DNA from: Auriscalpium vulgare
Taxonomy: Eukaryota; Basidiomycota; Agaricomycetes; Russulales; Auriscalpiaceae
DNA: 64,000 nt
Assembly (NCBI GenBank): GCA_019915015.1
Contig: JAHBBC010000006.1
Coordinates: forward strand, 62,001-126,000
Reading direction: 5' to 3'
The notes under the pieces were generated by a model, which was not told the origin of the DNA, searched no databases, and saw nothing but the letters and a program-made list of their open reading frames with translations. Of the stretch, positions 11,659 through 22,984 are shown one piece after another (position 1 is the first letter of the stretch; the number at the start of each line of letters is the position of its first letter). The position numbers and the translations under genes are program-made.

Positions 11659-13241
11659 ATGTTTGCACAGTCACTCAATGCGCAGCGGCACAATGCCATC
11701 CTTCCCAGCTCACGTCTCCCGCCCGAGATTCTTGGCGACATATTTCGCATCCTCTCATCCATCGACCCACTCGCGGGCAACGACAAAGGCGACGACATAG
11801 AAGACGACGAAGAGGAAGACGAACAAAACGACGAAGAAGAGGACGAAGAGGACGACGACGGAGTTTCCCCGAAACTCGGTTGGGTCGCAATCGCTCACGT
11901 TTGTCAACGCTGGCGGGACGGCGCTCTTCGCGACAGGACCCTTTGGGCCGACATCCGAACCATCCCGTTCCCACTCGGCAAGCACTGGGCAGCCGCTTTT
12001 CTTGCCCGCGCACAGGACACACCTTTGACCGTTACTCAGGACGTTGAAGGCCATTTGCGGTACGGCATGATACAACAATCCGACGAGTTCGCATCCCTCT
12101 CCCCAGACCTCTCACACGCGCTCATCCTGCGCATCTTCGTCGGGACATCTATGCATCCCGCACTTTGCACGCCCATGCCACTCCTCCGCACTCTCGACCT
12201 CTCATCCATTTGGCAGTTTCCAGCGAACCTGCTTGGAGGGGCTAGTGCCCCGTGCCTGCGCCACCTGGGTCTGGCATGTCCCGGGAAACTGCCGTGGCCG
12301 TCGCTGCCATTCGCCGCGGCGCACCTCGTTTCGCTGGAAATTGGGCGTTTCAGCGCTGATTACATGTGCAGCGCCACCTTAAAGGACGTCCTCTCAGCGC
12401 TGGAGAGGATGCCGGCGCTGGAGCGGCTTGTGCTCCGGGTGAACATAGACGGCACAGATGGGGCGCACCACGTGGTTGCCCTGGAGCAGCTGCGCCACAT
12501 CGAAGTCGGCAACAGGATGAGAGTTGCAGGAGTGCGGCGGTTCTTGGAGCACCTGGCACTCCCAGCCGTTGTCACCCTTGGCTGCAGTGTGTACTGCGCG
12601 GGCCACAACCCAGATGAGGTCCGAGCGCTGTTTCAGTTGGTGACTGCCCCGTCAAATCGCGCATGGGGCCCCTTCCTAGCATCCAGTGCAAGCCCATCAA
12701 GATCGACTACCCACGGGCCTCCGTCAAAGTGATCGCGTGGCGCGACGTGGACGCACAGGACCAGCCCGCACTGGCGCTGACATTCAAGATAAGTCATGAC
12801 GAGGATCCTCGGCATGTCGCGTTGTCCGCGCTCGATGCCCTCGTATCGGAGGACGTGAGGGAGCTTGGGGTGTGGATCGGTGGGGACGACCCTGCATGGA
12901 TGGACGTGCTCGAACGTGTCCCAAAACTACAGCATCTCTCGGTGAAAGGCACGGCGGCCGCCATTGCGCTATGCGATGTGCTCTTCCATGGCAAATGCGC
13001 CGAGGACTTCCTACCCGCGCTCGGCACGCTCACTCTCGCCGACTTGAACTTCTGGCACCTCTCGATGGACAGGGTGCGGGCGGACCCTCTGCGGCGGTGG
13101 CTGGTGAAGCGGGCGCGTGCGGGACGGGCGTTGCGGAAATTGGACCTCACAGAGTGCGAGGTCGACAAAGAGTTCGAGCGGAAGATGAAAATGGCGGTAC
13201 CGGGATTGACGATTTTATATGCGGAGGAGATGATTTGGTGA
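11659..13241 (+). CDS. F-box protein, type C, with long acidic insert; frame change near 12.65 kb
   Basis: Start MFAQSLNAQRHNAILPSSRL precedes a clear F-box: LPPEILGDIFRILSSIDPL, then IAHVCQRWRDGALRDRTLWA. Between its halves sits an acidic stretch of about 30 residues (11785-11866, Asp/Glu codons). LRR-like sequence follows (PLLRTLDLSSIW, MPALERLVLRVNIDG). At about 12.64-12.69 kb the reading shifts from frame 1 to frame 3, where homology resumes (VIAWRDVDAQDQPAL) and runs to TGA 13239-13241. A 44-nt intron (GTTGGT...CCTAG) from 12636 would restore the frame; otherwise this is a frameshift. The paralogous relic at 39.3-40.3 kb shifts at the same place, which favours a gene-structure cause. Function is inferred to be SCF adaptor. 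Confidence 0.75.
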
Positions 13242-13939
13242 GGGACTACTCTATTTCGAGCAGAAATCCTTGGATTGGTTCGTAAATCGCGCAAAGAGGG
13301 TGCCCCGTAGGAAATGCATTGAAAAAGCTTTCAACATATCGCACGCAACTAGTCGTACCTCGAAATCCCCGACTTCCACACTCCACGGAGTGTGGAAGGA
13401 GGGTTTTCTCGAGGTCAAACAATGATGGACTCTACAAGCCTTTTGTCACTATGGCACAGTAGCTTTTGCCGTCAGTCTCGTTCCAATTGCTCACGCAAAA
13501 TCAATATGAACTTCACGAAAGAGAATTTCTTCTCATTTCCAGATTCTTGTTATCTCGCTTGTACTTGTGCGCCATCTATATTCTACGCACAATATGCGCA
13601 CGCCATCTTATCCTGACTCACCCGTGAATAATATATTTTGCTTGATGTCCGTCCTTACAACCTGCCTGCGCTCACCTTCTATTTATCTCCTCAAGAAATT
13701 GGATGATTGGAAATATAGCATACTAATGATTATGCGAAGTCTGGGACCGGTGCGCCAGCGCCACTGCGAGATGAATATCGTGGGCAGCGAAAAAGCCGCG
13801 TTGTCACTGATACCAGCCATTTCAACTGCGGACGCATCGTCACAGTTCCAAGAGAACATGTACATCATTCGGTGTCCAGCAGCCCAAGGCGAACTGGCAG
13901 CGCACTTTGAGTTTTCCATGAAGAGGTCATAACGACGAC
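13242..13939. other. Convergent intergenic region of gene C and the TPR gene
   Basis: About 700 nt, lower in GC than the genes on either side. No protein-like frame. It holds both 3' ends and the strong palindrome at 13373-13398. Confidence 0.5.
13373..13398. repeat. 26-bp near-perfect palindrome
   Basis: Arms CTTCCACACTCC and GGAGTGTGGAAG (12 bp, no mismatch) are separated by 2 nt. It lies about 130 bp past the stop of gene C, between convergent genes. It could form a hairpin or cruciform or bind a dimeric factor; its role is unknown. Confidence 0.85.
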
Positions 13940-16252
13940 CTACGCCACCGCCAGCGTACCCCATTCAGGCCACTTGGCCTCGTCCTCCTTCCACTTCCCC
14001 TCCTCGATCCGCCTCCGCGCGCTCTCCTCGAACTTCTGCACGCGCCACACGGTCGCGTCGACCGTGCGCGCCACACTCGAATAAGCCCACACCGCGAGGC
14101 GCGCCTGGCCCGCCGCGCGCAGCTCCGCCATCAGCGGGAGCGTCTCGCACAGAGGCGCCTGTGCGCGGAAGAGCGCCATGAGCGCCACGTCCAGAAATTC
14201 TGGAAAAAGGGTGAGGAGAAATCGGGATGATAGCTAGGACGTGCGTACGGGCGCGCTTCTCCTCGTCGAGCGGGTACAGCCGCGCGGCGGTCTGGTAGCT
14301 CAGGGCGGCCGCGCGGAGCTCGCGCGTGATGGTGTCCTGCGGCGCGCTGCGCTCCTGATAGCCTTGAATAGCGGTTTGCATATGATAGAAGCCCTTTGCA
14401 CTGCGGATACCGTGAGCATTTCGGCAGTGAGAAGGTTCATGGAGGGACTAACGCATGCGCGTGGCCTCTGTTATAGGTGAAGTGTCCTAGGGCGAACCCG
14501 GGCTGATTGCACATCTCTACCACGGGTGTGCTATCGAGGAACTTCAGTATAGAGTCTGCCTCGGCTAAGATCCCGCCAAGTGTGAACCTGGGGTCGATTT
14601 TTTTGGTCTGCGAGTAGGCCTAGACACATCGCATCGGTACACCAACGCGATACAGGGAAGGGAGACACGCACCTCGATGTACCGCTCCAGCCTCAGCGAG
14701 CGCACGCTCGCTAAGAAGAAGTCCTCGAACACGGTCCCCCGAATCTCGCGCGGCACGCTGGGCCACGTGGTCCGCACCCAATTGATGATCTCAACTGCTC
14801 GGTCGATTAACTCCACGGCCTTGTTCTCCTCCCCGATCGTGGCAGTCGCGAGGAAGCCTGCCATGATGGTGTAGTGCACGCTCGTCGTGAGCGCTGGTCG
14901 TACGGCGTCCCAGCCGCCGGCGCGCATGAGGCGATGCGTTTCGGCGACTGTGCTAGGCAGACCCTTTTCGGGATTCGGCGCGTGGTCATATGCGGTCTGC
15001 ATTTTTTCTGGCCGCAAAACGTGGAACGAATCGGACACTTCGACAAGAGAAAGAACGTACGTTGGTCCAGGTACTTCTGCATCCATAACGGGGCGTCCTG
15101 CATGTGGAAGCAACGGATGTCTTTGAGGATAGCGCTGGTCATCTGGTGAATCGCCTGCGCGAAATTCAGAAGAAACGTGACAAGGAAATACGCTGGAAGC
15201 TTACTCCGCTTTTTCCCTCCATGGCCGAGTCGCCGTTGGTAGTCTGACGCCTCACTACGCTCAGCATCTTAGCCGTGCCCTTGCTGAATGCCTGCGGTCA
15301 CAAAGTTATCGGTGTGCTGTCCGTGCGTGGCCAATGAAGACCGCCCACATCGTAAGCCTCGGCAATGACCCAAGCCTATGTGCACATCATTAATGCCTCG
15401 GGCGACTTTATGAAAGGAAGCATCGCGTACGCTGCTGGCGCGAGTACCCTCGCTCTTTAAACGCGGCAGGAGCTTCTGCGCACGCTCCCATGGCACCTGC
15501 CCTGTCTGCTTGACGAGCTTGCCAGGCAGCTTCACTCGCTGCGGCATGTACTCCGAGCGCAGGCGCTCGCCACCCGATGGTCCAGACGTCTCGTCGCTCC
15601 ACTGCGACATCGGCGCGCCCTCGTTCGTGCGCTGTGGCGCGGATGTTTTCGTTGACCTTGGTGTTGTGGGCTTTGGCGGTGGTGGAGGCTTGGGCTGGAG
15701 CGCGGCGAGAGAGGCTTCGTATAATGCACGCTGGGTGGCGTTGGATGGTTCAAGAGATACCGAGGCAAGGGCCTTTTCCAGGCTTTCTATGGCTTGCGGG
15801 CGTAGATTTTGAGCCTGTTTTGCCAGCGTCCAATAAATGGCTGGCATGTCATATTGGTTTGTGACGACGTACCTCTTGAGCAGAGGATAGACGCGCCCAT
15901 GCTTTCGAGTATCCAGGGTCAAGTTCAGTGGCCTGCAGTCGTTTGCGCTTCCATACTCGTTGAACAAGCATGGACAGCCAGCTCACCTTCATCGCGTCGG
16001 CCGCAGACAACTCGTAGCTGTTCGAGATGAATGTTGATAAATCATAAGATCGACGAGTGGGTGCGCTGAGGCTCACGAGGGGCACACACACCTTTTCAGC
16101 CCCAGGTAGCACGCCGCGCGATTTGCGTACAAGACGGCATTTTGACCATCGAGGGCGATGGCCGCGGTGTACTTGGCAACGGCTGCACGGTAGTCCTTCT
16201 TCGCGAAGAGCGCGTTGCCGCGTTCCTTGAGCTGGGCAGCATCGTCTGACAT
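13940..16252 (-). CDS. Large TPR-repeat protein of unknown function
   Basis: Start ATG 16252 reads MSDDAAQLKERGNALFAKKD, a textbook TPR of the SGT/STI1 kind (ERGNALF, then ANRAACYLGLKR). More TPR sequence follows across short introns: ELSAADAMK joins ATELDPGYSKAWARLSSAQE. A Pro-rich linker (about 15.65 kb, QPKPPPPPKPTTP) follows. A long helical C-terminal region comes next (TVAETHRLMRAGGWDAVRPA, IDRAVEIINWVRTTWPS, FALGHFTYNRG, WRVQKFEESARRRIEEGKW), ending at TAG 13940-13942. At least seven exons. The N-terminal TPR may bind Hsp70/Hsp90 tails, but I do not recognise the C-terminal part and give no gene name. Copy is single in this window, with no disruption seen. Confidence 0.8.
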
Positions 16253-16676
16253 CGCTGTCGTCTTGTAAGTAGAAGTGTGAAGGAAAGGTTGAGATATACC
16301 AACATTATGTCAAGGACATGGAGGTTACATACCCGGTTGTGGCGCCACCGCCCGAGAATGGTACTTACACAGATAATTTACTGTAACTCACTTGGTAACT
16401 CAGTGTCACGAGGGCGTGGGCTCAGGCTGTATGTCTTGCATCGGCCGTACGAACGGGCTGCTACTTACCGTTTACGTGGGGGAGCACAGTAGGCTGAAAT
16501 ACGTAACCTAGAGCTGCCCCGAGTGAGTAACTGTCGAAGTAGTTAACGTTGGATCAGGTTGGGATCAGGTTTGGATGAGGCCCGGGAAAATACCACGTGG
16601 CGTCGGCCAGTCTCCTTTGCCTCCGTTTCCGTACCAATCCCATCCCAAGACCTCGCCCGTTGCCCGCAATATCATC
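16253..16676. other. Intergenic between divergent TPR gene and F-box copy E
   Basis: 424 nt upstream of both genes, so it holds the TPR gene promoter. No TATA box or repeat stands out. Confidence 0.4.
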
Positions 16677-17741
16677 ATGCCTGTCTCCCTCCCCACCGAA
16701 ATACTACTCATGATCATCAAAGACGTCTCATCCCCCCACGATCTTCTCAGCCTCCGACCCATCAACAAAGTCTTCTGCGCTGCCGCAACGCCCCGCGCCT
16801 TCCGCATTGTCGGCGCAACGAATCGGCGCGACAGCGCCCTGGGCATGTTGAGCTTGCTTCAATCGGACGTTGTTTGTCATGTGCGGGAGGTCGTGTACCG
16901 CGATGATGCTGCAGATGAGAAGGGCAATAAGGTGGATACGGCCGATCGAGGTACGTGGACGAATTGTGCGAGTTGGTGCGCGCAGGCTGATGCCATGTCC
17001 GCCTTTGCAGCCCACAGTACGCCTTCCGATGTGGGCTACGGGCTTGCCGTCGAGGAGCCGCTTGTCGAGGCGTTCTCGCTGGCAGCAAGTGTGCCCGGCA
17101 TCACGACGCTCCGCTTCATCTTCCCTCTCGTGTTCTCTCTGGACGACCGCGACCATAACTTCGACCATTTGGAATCAAATTCTTACGCCTGCATCTGCAA
17201 CATGCAATACTCAACACTATCGGCGACGCGGCGCCTCATCTGCGTGTACTGACGCTCGCGAACGTCGCGCCTGTGGAACACGAGCTCTACGAATCACCCG
17301 CACTACACAGAACCCTTTCCTCCCTTACAAATTTCCGACTGTAACATCGCCTTTCAGCCGCCGGCGCAACTGGGCATGCCAAGGAGGAGGGTCACGAGCC
17401 TCATATTTTGGCATTCGATCAATCAGCATGTCCTTGGGAACCTGGTGGACGTCGTGTCGCTGGCGGTGCTCTCGGACCAAAAACTTCATTTGCAGTTTGC
17501 CTATGACACTACATACCACCGACTGAAGTACCTCACTCTGAGGAACGTGGCGATGATCGGGACTGGAGGCGAAACAGGCGAGGACAGGTTTGTGCGGCTG
17601 CATGGAGAAACGCTAGAGCGACACCAACAGGGGCTGGGGAATTGTGCGCTGGGTGCGACACACACATGCGGATTCGCAGGATGAGTCGGAGTACGAGATC
17701 CTCCGAGCATGGCACAGGCATCCGGATCCTAGGAAGGCAGC
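16677..17741 (+). pseudogene. Type-A F-box/LRR copy E, broken by frameshifts
   Basis: Exon 1 (16677-16950) is intact: MPVSLPTEILLMIIKDVSS, VGATNRRDSALGMLSLLQSD, VREVVYRDDAADEKGNK. The family's phase-1 intron is conserved (16951-17010, GTACGT...TTGCAG). In exon 2 the homology leaves frame 3 for frame 2 near 17.18 kb (LHLQHAILNTIGDAAPHLR). It meets a TAA near 17.34 kb, returns to frame 3 (YHRLKYLTLRNVAMIGT), and moves to frame 1 for the terminal VRWVRHTHADSQDESEYEI. At least three frame changes make a functional product unlikely. Changes are small and recognisable, so inactivation seems recent. Confidence 0.8.
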
Positions 17742-18702
17742 CCGGGCTTATTTCTGTTTGCGCAAAACTTGAACCCTATAAGTACGTAAATGCAATTGAG
17801 TCTCGATGTACGCCTTCAGATCTGACCATTCTGCACGTACAGCTCTCAGTGTCTCCCTGCGAGTGGGCCTTGCCTACGGCTCGTGAAGGTCAACCACTTG
17901 GGACCAGACAAGCCTGGCGAGTTTGAATTATACCCCCCTTGTCTCGCCTTCATTTCCACAACCACGGATCTGCACCGGACACGTACGATCGGTCTCGATT
18001 CGTTGCAGCCAAGCTCCCTCGCCGCATCCCATGCAAGGCGGTCGCCCGCTCCACCCTTGAATATTTGAATGATCTTCCGCGTAGGCGCACTCGATACCCA
18101 CATGTGCAAGGACATGGAAAGCGGACCTCGATGCGTGCTTGGTACCGATCGCCCGAGATTCGGTGGGGCACGGCAGTGGCACGGCGCGCAGGACATACGA
18201 AAGTACCAGCATTGCGTTGAACCGCACCGCGGCCGATGGTCTAGGCTGGTCCAGACCTGAGGCACCGGTGGTTTGGCGCGGGGCTCGCGCCCGATCTCCA
18301 ACATCGACGCCAATATTCTAGACTCGTAATCACAGGCTCTGTCTCGGCGACACTTGGGCATGGAGAGGAGAAGTGTCGCCAGACGACGCCCTCCACCCTC
18401 TCAAGTCGTCAGGCAGACGGTCACCGGTCTACCAATGTTTTGAGGTCACTGGACATGGCCCGTTTGGTTGCCAGCTGTTTGGATTTTGATGGCGGTGGCT
18501 GCATTTCACGACGCGGACTGTGACGATATAGAGGTACTTCAGGAAGGAGGCGCCATTGGAGGGCAGTATTTGTCTCGGAATATGTTGCGCATAAATTCTT
18601 AGAAGTTTTGATTTGCTGCAGCGTTCAAATTGTATGCACAAGCTATTTGACAAATACACTGGTCGACTGATCTGATACATGTTACACGGGAAGCCGAGTC
18701 TC
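17742..18702. other. Intergenic, no gene recognised
   Basis: Nearly 1 kb with several overlapping short frames on both strands and no family resemblance. It contains the inverted repeat at 18346-18380 and the 3' flank of the HHE gene. Confidence 0.45.
18346..18380. repeat. Inverted repeat (10-bp arms, 15-nt loop)
   Basis: GGCGACACTT at 18346-18355 and its exact reverse complement AAGTGTCGCC at 18371-18380. Could be a hairpin or paired binding sites; no function assigned. Confidence 0.75.
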
Positions 18703-19456
18703 TCACTCTGGGTGCTGGTACTTCAGGTCTACAAACTCGCGACCGCCCAGGGACTCAACAGCCTTATCCACCAGCGACGCAGCACCGCCAGCCGCCTTCT
18801 GCGCAGGGCCGCCCGTCTGCGGCGCCGCGGGGTGGGCGCGCGTCGGCACCTTCCTGCGTGCAGCGAGGAACTCGCGCGCGAGTCTCTGCGAACAACGCCA
18901 ATTAGAGGAGCATATTTTGTGGATTGGCTGAGACGTACGTCGCTCTCCTCTGCGGAAACCTGGCTCTGGAGCTTGGCGAGCTGGTCATCTTCCTCCTCGC
19001 CGGCGTGCTTGAGGAAGGTGGTGACCGCGCGCGTGACCACGTCGTCGTACGAGTCGTGGCTGGCGGGGGTGACATCGGCCTCGTAGACGAGGCGCTTGAT
19101 GTCGGCATGCTCCTCTACATCACGACATATGGAATGTCAACGGCTGAGACAAGTGCGCAGATATGAGGAACAAACGTTTATTGTGGCCGACAACGTCGCC
19201 GAGGCCGTACTTCGGGAACTCGTTGTAGACGGAGATCTCCTCGGCCTCGCCGTGGACGCTCATCTCGCGGATGAGAGTGTTGGCGATGACGGCACGCTCG
19301 TCCTTGCCCTGCGCCGCCTTGAAGCTGCGGCACGCCGATGTCAGGAATCATCACTGTCGAAACCCTACGACGAGCAGAGACGCACCGTTCGAAGAGATCG
19401 CGGACATTGTTGTGATCGAGCTTGATCTCGTCGACGACGTTGAGTTGAGACCCCAT
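18703..19456 (-). CDS. Hemerythrin HHE cation-binding domain protein
   Basis: Small alpha-helical di-iron-type protein. Start ATG 19456 gives MGSQLNVVDEIKLDHNNVRD then LFERFKAAQGKDERAV. Later helices carry the expected His/Glu ligands: REMSVHGEAEEISVYNEF, EHADIKRLVYEAD and FLKHAGEEEDDQLAKLQ. This is the HxxxRxLF...HxxxEE...HxxxK...HxxxEE pattern of fungal HHE proteins. The C-terminal tail is basic and Ala/Pro-rich (AAPQTGGPAQKAAGG), ending VDLKYQHPE at TGA 18703-18705. Introns of about 50-65 nt separate the four exons. A TATA box lies 71 nt upstream. Family members bind iron or oxygen and respond to oxidative or nitrosative stress; the role here is inferred. Confidence 0.9.
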
Positions 19457-19526
19457 GGTGAGAGATGCTGAGGGTGTAGAAGAGGCAGCGGGGATGCTGC
19501 AGCGTTTGCGGCTCGTCCTCCTCGAC

Positions 19527-19532
19527 TTTATA
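19527..19532 (-). promoter_or_regulatory. TATA box of the HHE gene
   Basis: TATAAA on the minus strand, 71 nt upstream of the HHE start codon, a normal distance for a fungal core promoter. Confidence 0.7.
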
Positions 19533-20470
19533 ACCGTCTGAGCACGCCTACGTTGATTCGGAGACGAAATGCACGAGCTGTCATTGGCTAGACGGCGAGG
19601 CTGGTGACCTCGCTGCTGGAATGGATGATGTAGGCGGAGACAGCCATGACGCGGATCGCGTCCACCTCGGCGTCACCCGACGGGGCCGTATCGGGAAGGT
19701 CCTGTAGTTCAGACCGCCGCGCTGCAAACCACCTCAGGGTGCTTACCTAGCACGATACTTGATCACGGAGATGTCAGAAAGGCAGGACATCCTGTGAAAC
19801 GACGACAAACAGCCAATGGTAACTCGACAGCAGGAAGTTGAACCTCGGCATTCTCCATATGCATGGCAGAGGGCGTGGACGAACAAGTGGCGGTCCTTGC
19901 GCCTTTGTAGAGAGGAGATGCATTGAGCTAAAGAGGCGGATGACTTCGACTTGGAAATCAGGAAGCACAAGTCAGTGCTCCCATTCACCACGTCTATTTC
20001 GGCGTCTTCCGAGAGTCCCGTATCCGGAAAGTACTGTGGCACAAGCAGCATTCAAATCGCCTCGCAGCCATCGATGGACGCGGATGCTGCGCGCCTCGAG
20101 CATTCTATGGTGATGGAGGAGGAGCGTCTGGCTCTTCGGGAAACAGAAGATCGTGTCATATGCGCCAGAGGTGAAGCAGAAGTGCGCCCTGAGAGAACAA
20201 GTAGCATTCGTGGGTGATGGCCTGCCTACCAATCGATGAGGCGCTAATTCGCATCGGCGGAGTAACAAAACGCACCATTTCGTTGCCACAATGGCATGCG
20301 GGAGCTCCGGTGAAGCTCTCCATAGATGTAAGAAGAGCATGCCATCGCCGAACAGGATGGAACTCTATCAAAAGAGTGAGCATTTCTCAGTGGTGTGTTA
20401 CTACAGCGTTCAAGGAAAATACACGCCTCCTGATCTCAGAAACACACACACTTCGTCACAGTGTGCACAT
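19533..20470. other. Intergenic with possible coding fragments on minus strand
   Basis: Two minus-strand peptides resemble each other: LPDTAPSGDAEVDAI near 19.68 kb and FPDTGLSEDAEIDVV near 20.03 kb. This suggests an internal duplication or remains of an unrecognised small gene. No complete start-to-stop model could be built. Confidence 0.35.
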
Positions 20471-21269
20471 CTACGTAGCACCAGCACGCAGGTCCAAACG
20501 CTCCTCATCACCAGCATTGGGCCAAAACGCCTCCTCCAGCTCAATGACGCGAGCCCAGATCGCCTCTGCGCGCACCCATGCAGCGGTTCCCGGCTTGATC
20601 CTGTCGTCCACGAGGTTCGCGATGTCCTGCACGAACTTCTCGAACTCTTCGTTCGTCCAGTTGTCCGCAAACGAGTCGATCGCATCGCTTGCAGCGCTGC
20701 TTGGTGCCTGCGAAGCGGTTGAGCGGAGTGAGCGCACGTCGCGCCAGGAGTCCAGATACAGCTGCGAGAGCCAGACCGCGTGAGCCACGAGACGAACGAC
20801 AGCACTGGTGACGCACCTTCTCCATTGCCCATAGAAACACCAGCCCATCCTCGAGCGTACCCTCCGCGCCCACGCGCGCCATCTCCGCCGTATAGTCCCG
20901 CGTCTCCTTACGCTCACGCCACGCATCGACGGCCAGCCCCCACTGCGCACCGAGCTCGTCGAAAAAGGCGACCTCGCGCACGACGTTCTGCAGCGAATAC
21001 ACGAGCACACGGAGCACTTCGCGGTGACGCTGCTCTGCGGGGGATCCTGGCGCGTGGACGGAGGAGTACGGGATGCGCGCGATGAGGTGCCCGACGAACC
21101 GCGGGTACGCGTGGGCAGCGTAGATGCGGTCCTGCGCGAGCCAGAGCGCGAGGCGCGCGGGTGGGAGGGTGTGCGTGCCCGCTGCATGCAGAAAGGGGTG
21201 TTGTGTCGCGGCTTTGGTGGAGAGCGGGAGGCTGAGAAGGTGTTGAGTGAGAGACATCGACTGTGACAT
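20471..21269 (-). CDS. TENA/THI-4 family (haem-oxygenase-like fold) protein
   Basis: Exon 1 is 21269-20817, exon 2 is 20761-20471, with a 55-nt intron (GTGCGT...CTCGCAG) joining WAMEK to LYLDSWRDVRSL. Total 247 residues. The helical TENA/THI-4 pattern is visible: MSLTQHLLSLP at the start, PPARLALWLAQDRIYAAHAY, LQNVVREVAFFDELGAQWGL, then SFADNWTNEEFEKFVQDIAN near the C terminus. TenA proteins salvage or degrade thiamin pyrimidine. The fungal stand-alone branch is less well characterised, so substrate is not claimed. ATG 21257 (MSLTQ) is an alternative start. Confidence 0.85.
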
Positions 21270-22040
21270 GGCGGTGGGCGTTCAAGTCCGAGTTGCTATC
21301 TGATAATAGTTGCGGCTTATCGCGACGGGCATCTCCGAGCAGTGCCACCGGCGTCTTTTCCCCTTCAACTTGAACTTCGCTTGACCTCCACCACGGTTGC
21401 ACAACTTGCACCTCCAGAGCTAGTCAAGGAGAGTGACTTTGGGCGCACACTGGGCGTACCGCCTGTGCACTTGACTTGTCATCGTGAGTGCACGGACAGG
21501 AAAGCAGACCTATAGGCTCTTGTCTTTTCACGTGTCGTCTCCCGAGTCGCGCCCAACTCGCGCAGGCTCACTCGCAGCTTCGTGCGATAGCGACTGCAGG
21601 TGGGCGGTTATCTCTTACAACTTCATGGTATACTGAAGGTTCCGACTAGGGTTTCCTTGGCTATGCGCCAGAAAAGAGCAGTATTCGCACGTTGACGGGC
21701 TCTCCCAAAATATGTACGGGCCCGTTGCCGGAGTCGTGCCCTACTTTGACTTTGACGGGCGTCTCCTAGGATATCAAGCCACTTCTTCACATGTTCTCTT
21801 TGATGCTCGTCTGCGACGACTGCCACTTGTTTTGCCCTGCAAAATGTAAAGTTGTCGTCCAGGATATCTGAGCCCACTGTCGCAGCGGCGTCTGAGTGCA
21901 GTGAGTTCGTTCAATCTTCATGCCGTCGCACAAAACATCATCTGACCACGGCTCTTTGCGGCTATCATCCTTCCATCTTCCAGCTAATTATATATCTTTT
22001 CACTCGACCCTCCGCCCTCCCTCCGCCTGCATACCCCACC
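21270..22040. other. Intergenic, no gene recognised
   Basis: Upstream of the TENA gene and of the cellobiohydrolase duplication. No supported frame or repeat. Confidence 0.4.
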
Positions 22041-22820
22041 TCATGCGGTTTTGATCCTCTTCGGCTTGCACCACGGCGGCAGCGCGCCCGACCTCTGCAC
22101 TTCCTTGTCGCATCGCCCTCGGAGAAAGCCAGGAACAACACCCCTGTTGCCGTCGGGAAAATTGGGTGCGCAGGCCATGGCCTGCGTCGAAGTGCGCGTG
22201 GTCTGATGTACCTATTTTCAGGCCGCAGCGGACGATTCCAGTCTCACCCGAAGAGCAACCGCAGGAAGTTCGTACGCACCGTACTCCGAGCGTCGGCCAG
22301 CGACGCCTCGATGCTGCTTGTTTTTTGGTGGTGGTGGCAACAGAAGTGCAGCGTCGAATTGCCACAAGTCCAGTTGATCGGGACCAAAAATGCCTCAGCT
22401 TGGCTCTTGGCACCTTGGCACTGCAGAACGCCGATATTGAACGAAGCGGCATGGCGCCTGACGCACCGCGTCAGGCGGACGGTACTGGACGCCTCTTCCT
22501 TCTTCTGGTGACACGCCGCGAAGCTCTCCAAGAATAAATCGAACGGCGAGCGCGCACGGTACTCCCGTACCATCGAGGTTTCAAGATATGCCCCACAGTA
22601 TGTGCTGGCAGTAGCTCAGCCGTTTCTCTGCGTCGCAGGCCTGGAGGTGCGCGCGTGCTCCGATGAGAATGCGCCGAGGTGCGCTGTGCCCCGACGTATA
22701 TCCTGTCTGCAAGGATGCAGCTCGTAATTTGGGGTGTCAATTTATCCGCTCGAGCTTCACGAGGCCGAAGAATGGTGCTGGCGGGAGTTACTTCTCATGG
22801 ACATCGTCGTCGGGGACGGG

Positions 22821-22826
22821 TATAAA
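22821..22826 (+). promoter_or_regulatory. TATA box of cellobiohydrolase copy 1
   Basis: TATAAA inside gggtataaaggatgg, which is repeated almost exactly upstream of copy 2. It lies 225 nt before the start codon; a 52-nt 5' UTR intron (22985-23036, GTATGT...CTATAG) takes up part of the distance. Confidence 0.75.
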
Positions 22827-22984
22827 GGATGGGCGGGTCGGAGAAGCTGGTTCTGCACAGAGCAAGCGCATCAGCTCCTCGTACGCCGCTATCTCTTCAT
22901 CTATGCTTACTTGTCGTCTGACGCACTAATACAGTCTTCTAGGAAACCAAACCATCTCACCACTCGGCCACTGCTTGTCAAAAG

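Noticed and set aside
10764..11798. 344-codon minus-strand frame spanning F-box gene B
   Set aside because: It reads through the intron of gene B and into the gene B/C promoter; after the intron it is out of frame with the conserved exon 2.
11755..12078. Antisense Val/Phe-rich membrane-like frame opposite the acidic repeat of gene C
   Set aside because: Hydrophobicity is just the complement of Asp/Glu codon repeats.
21852..22511. 219-codon plus-strand frame upstream of cellobiohydrolase copy 1
   Set aside because: Low-complexity composition and no homology; the corresponding duplicated stretch upstream of copy 2 does not keep the frame.
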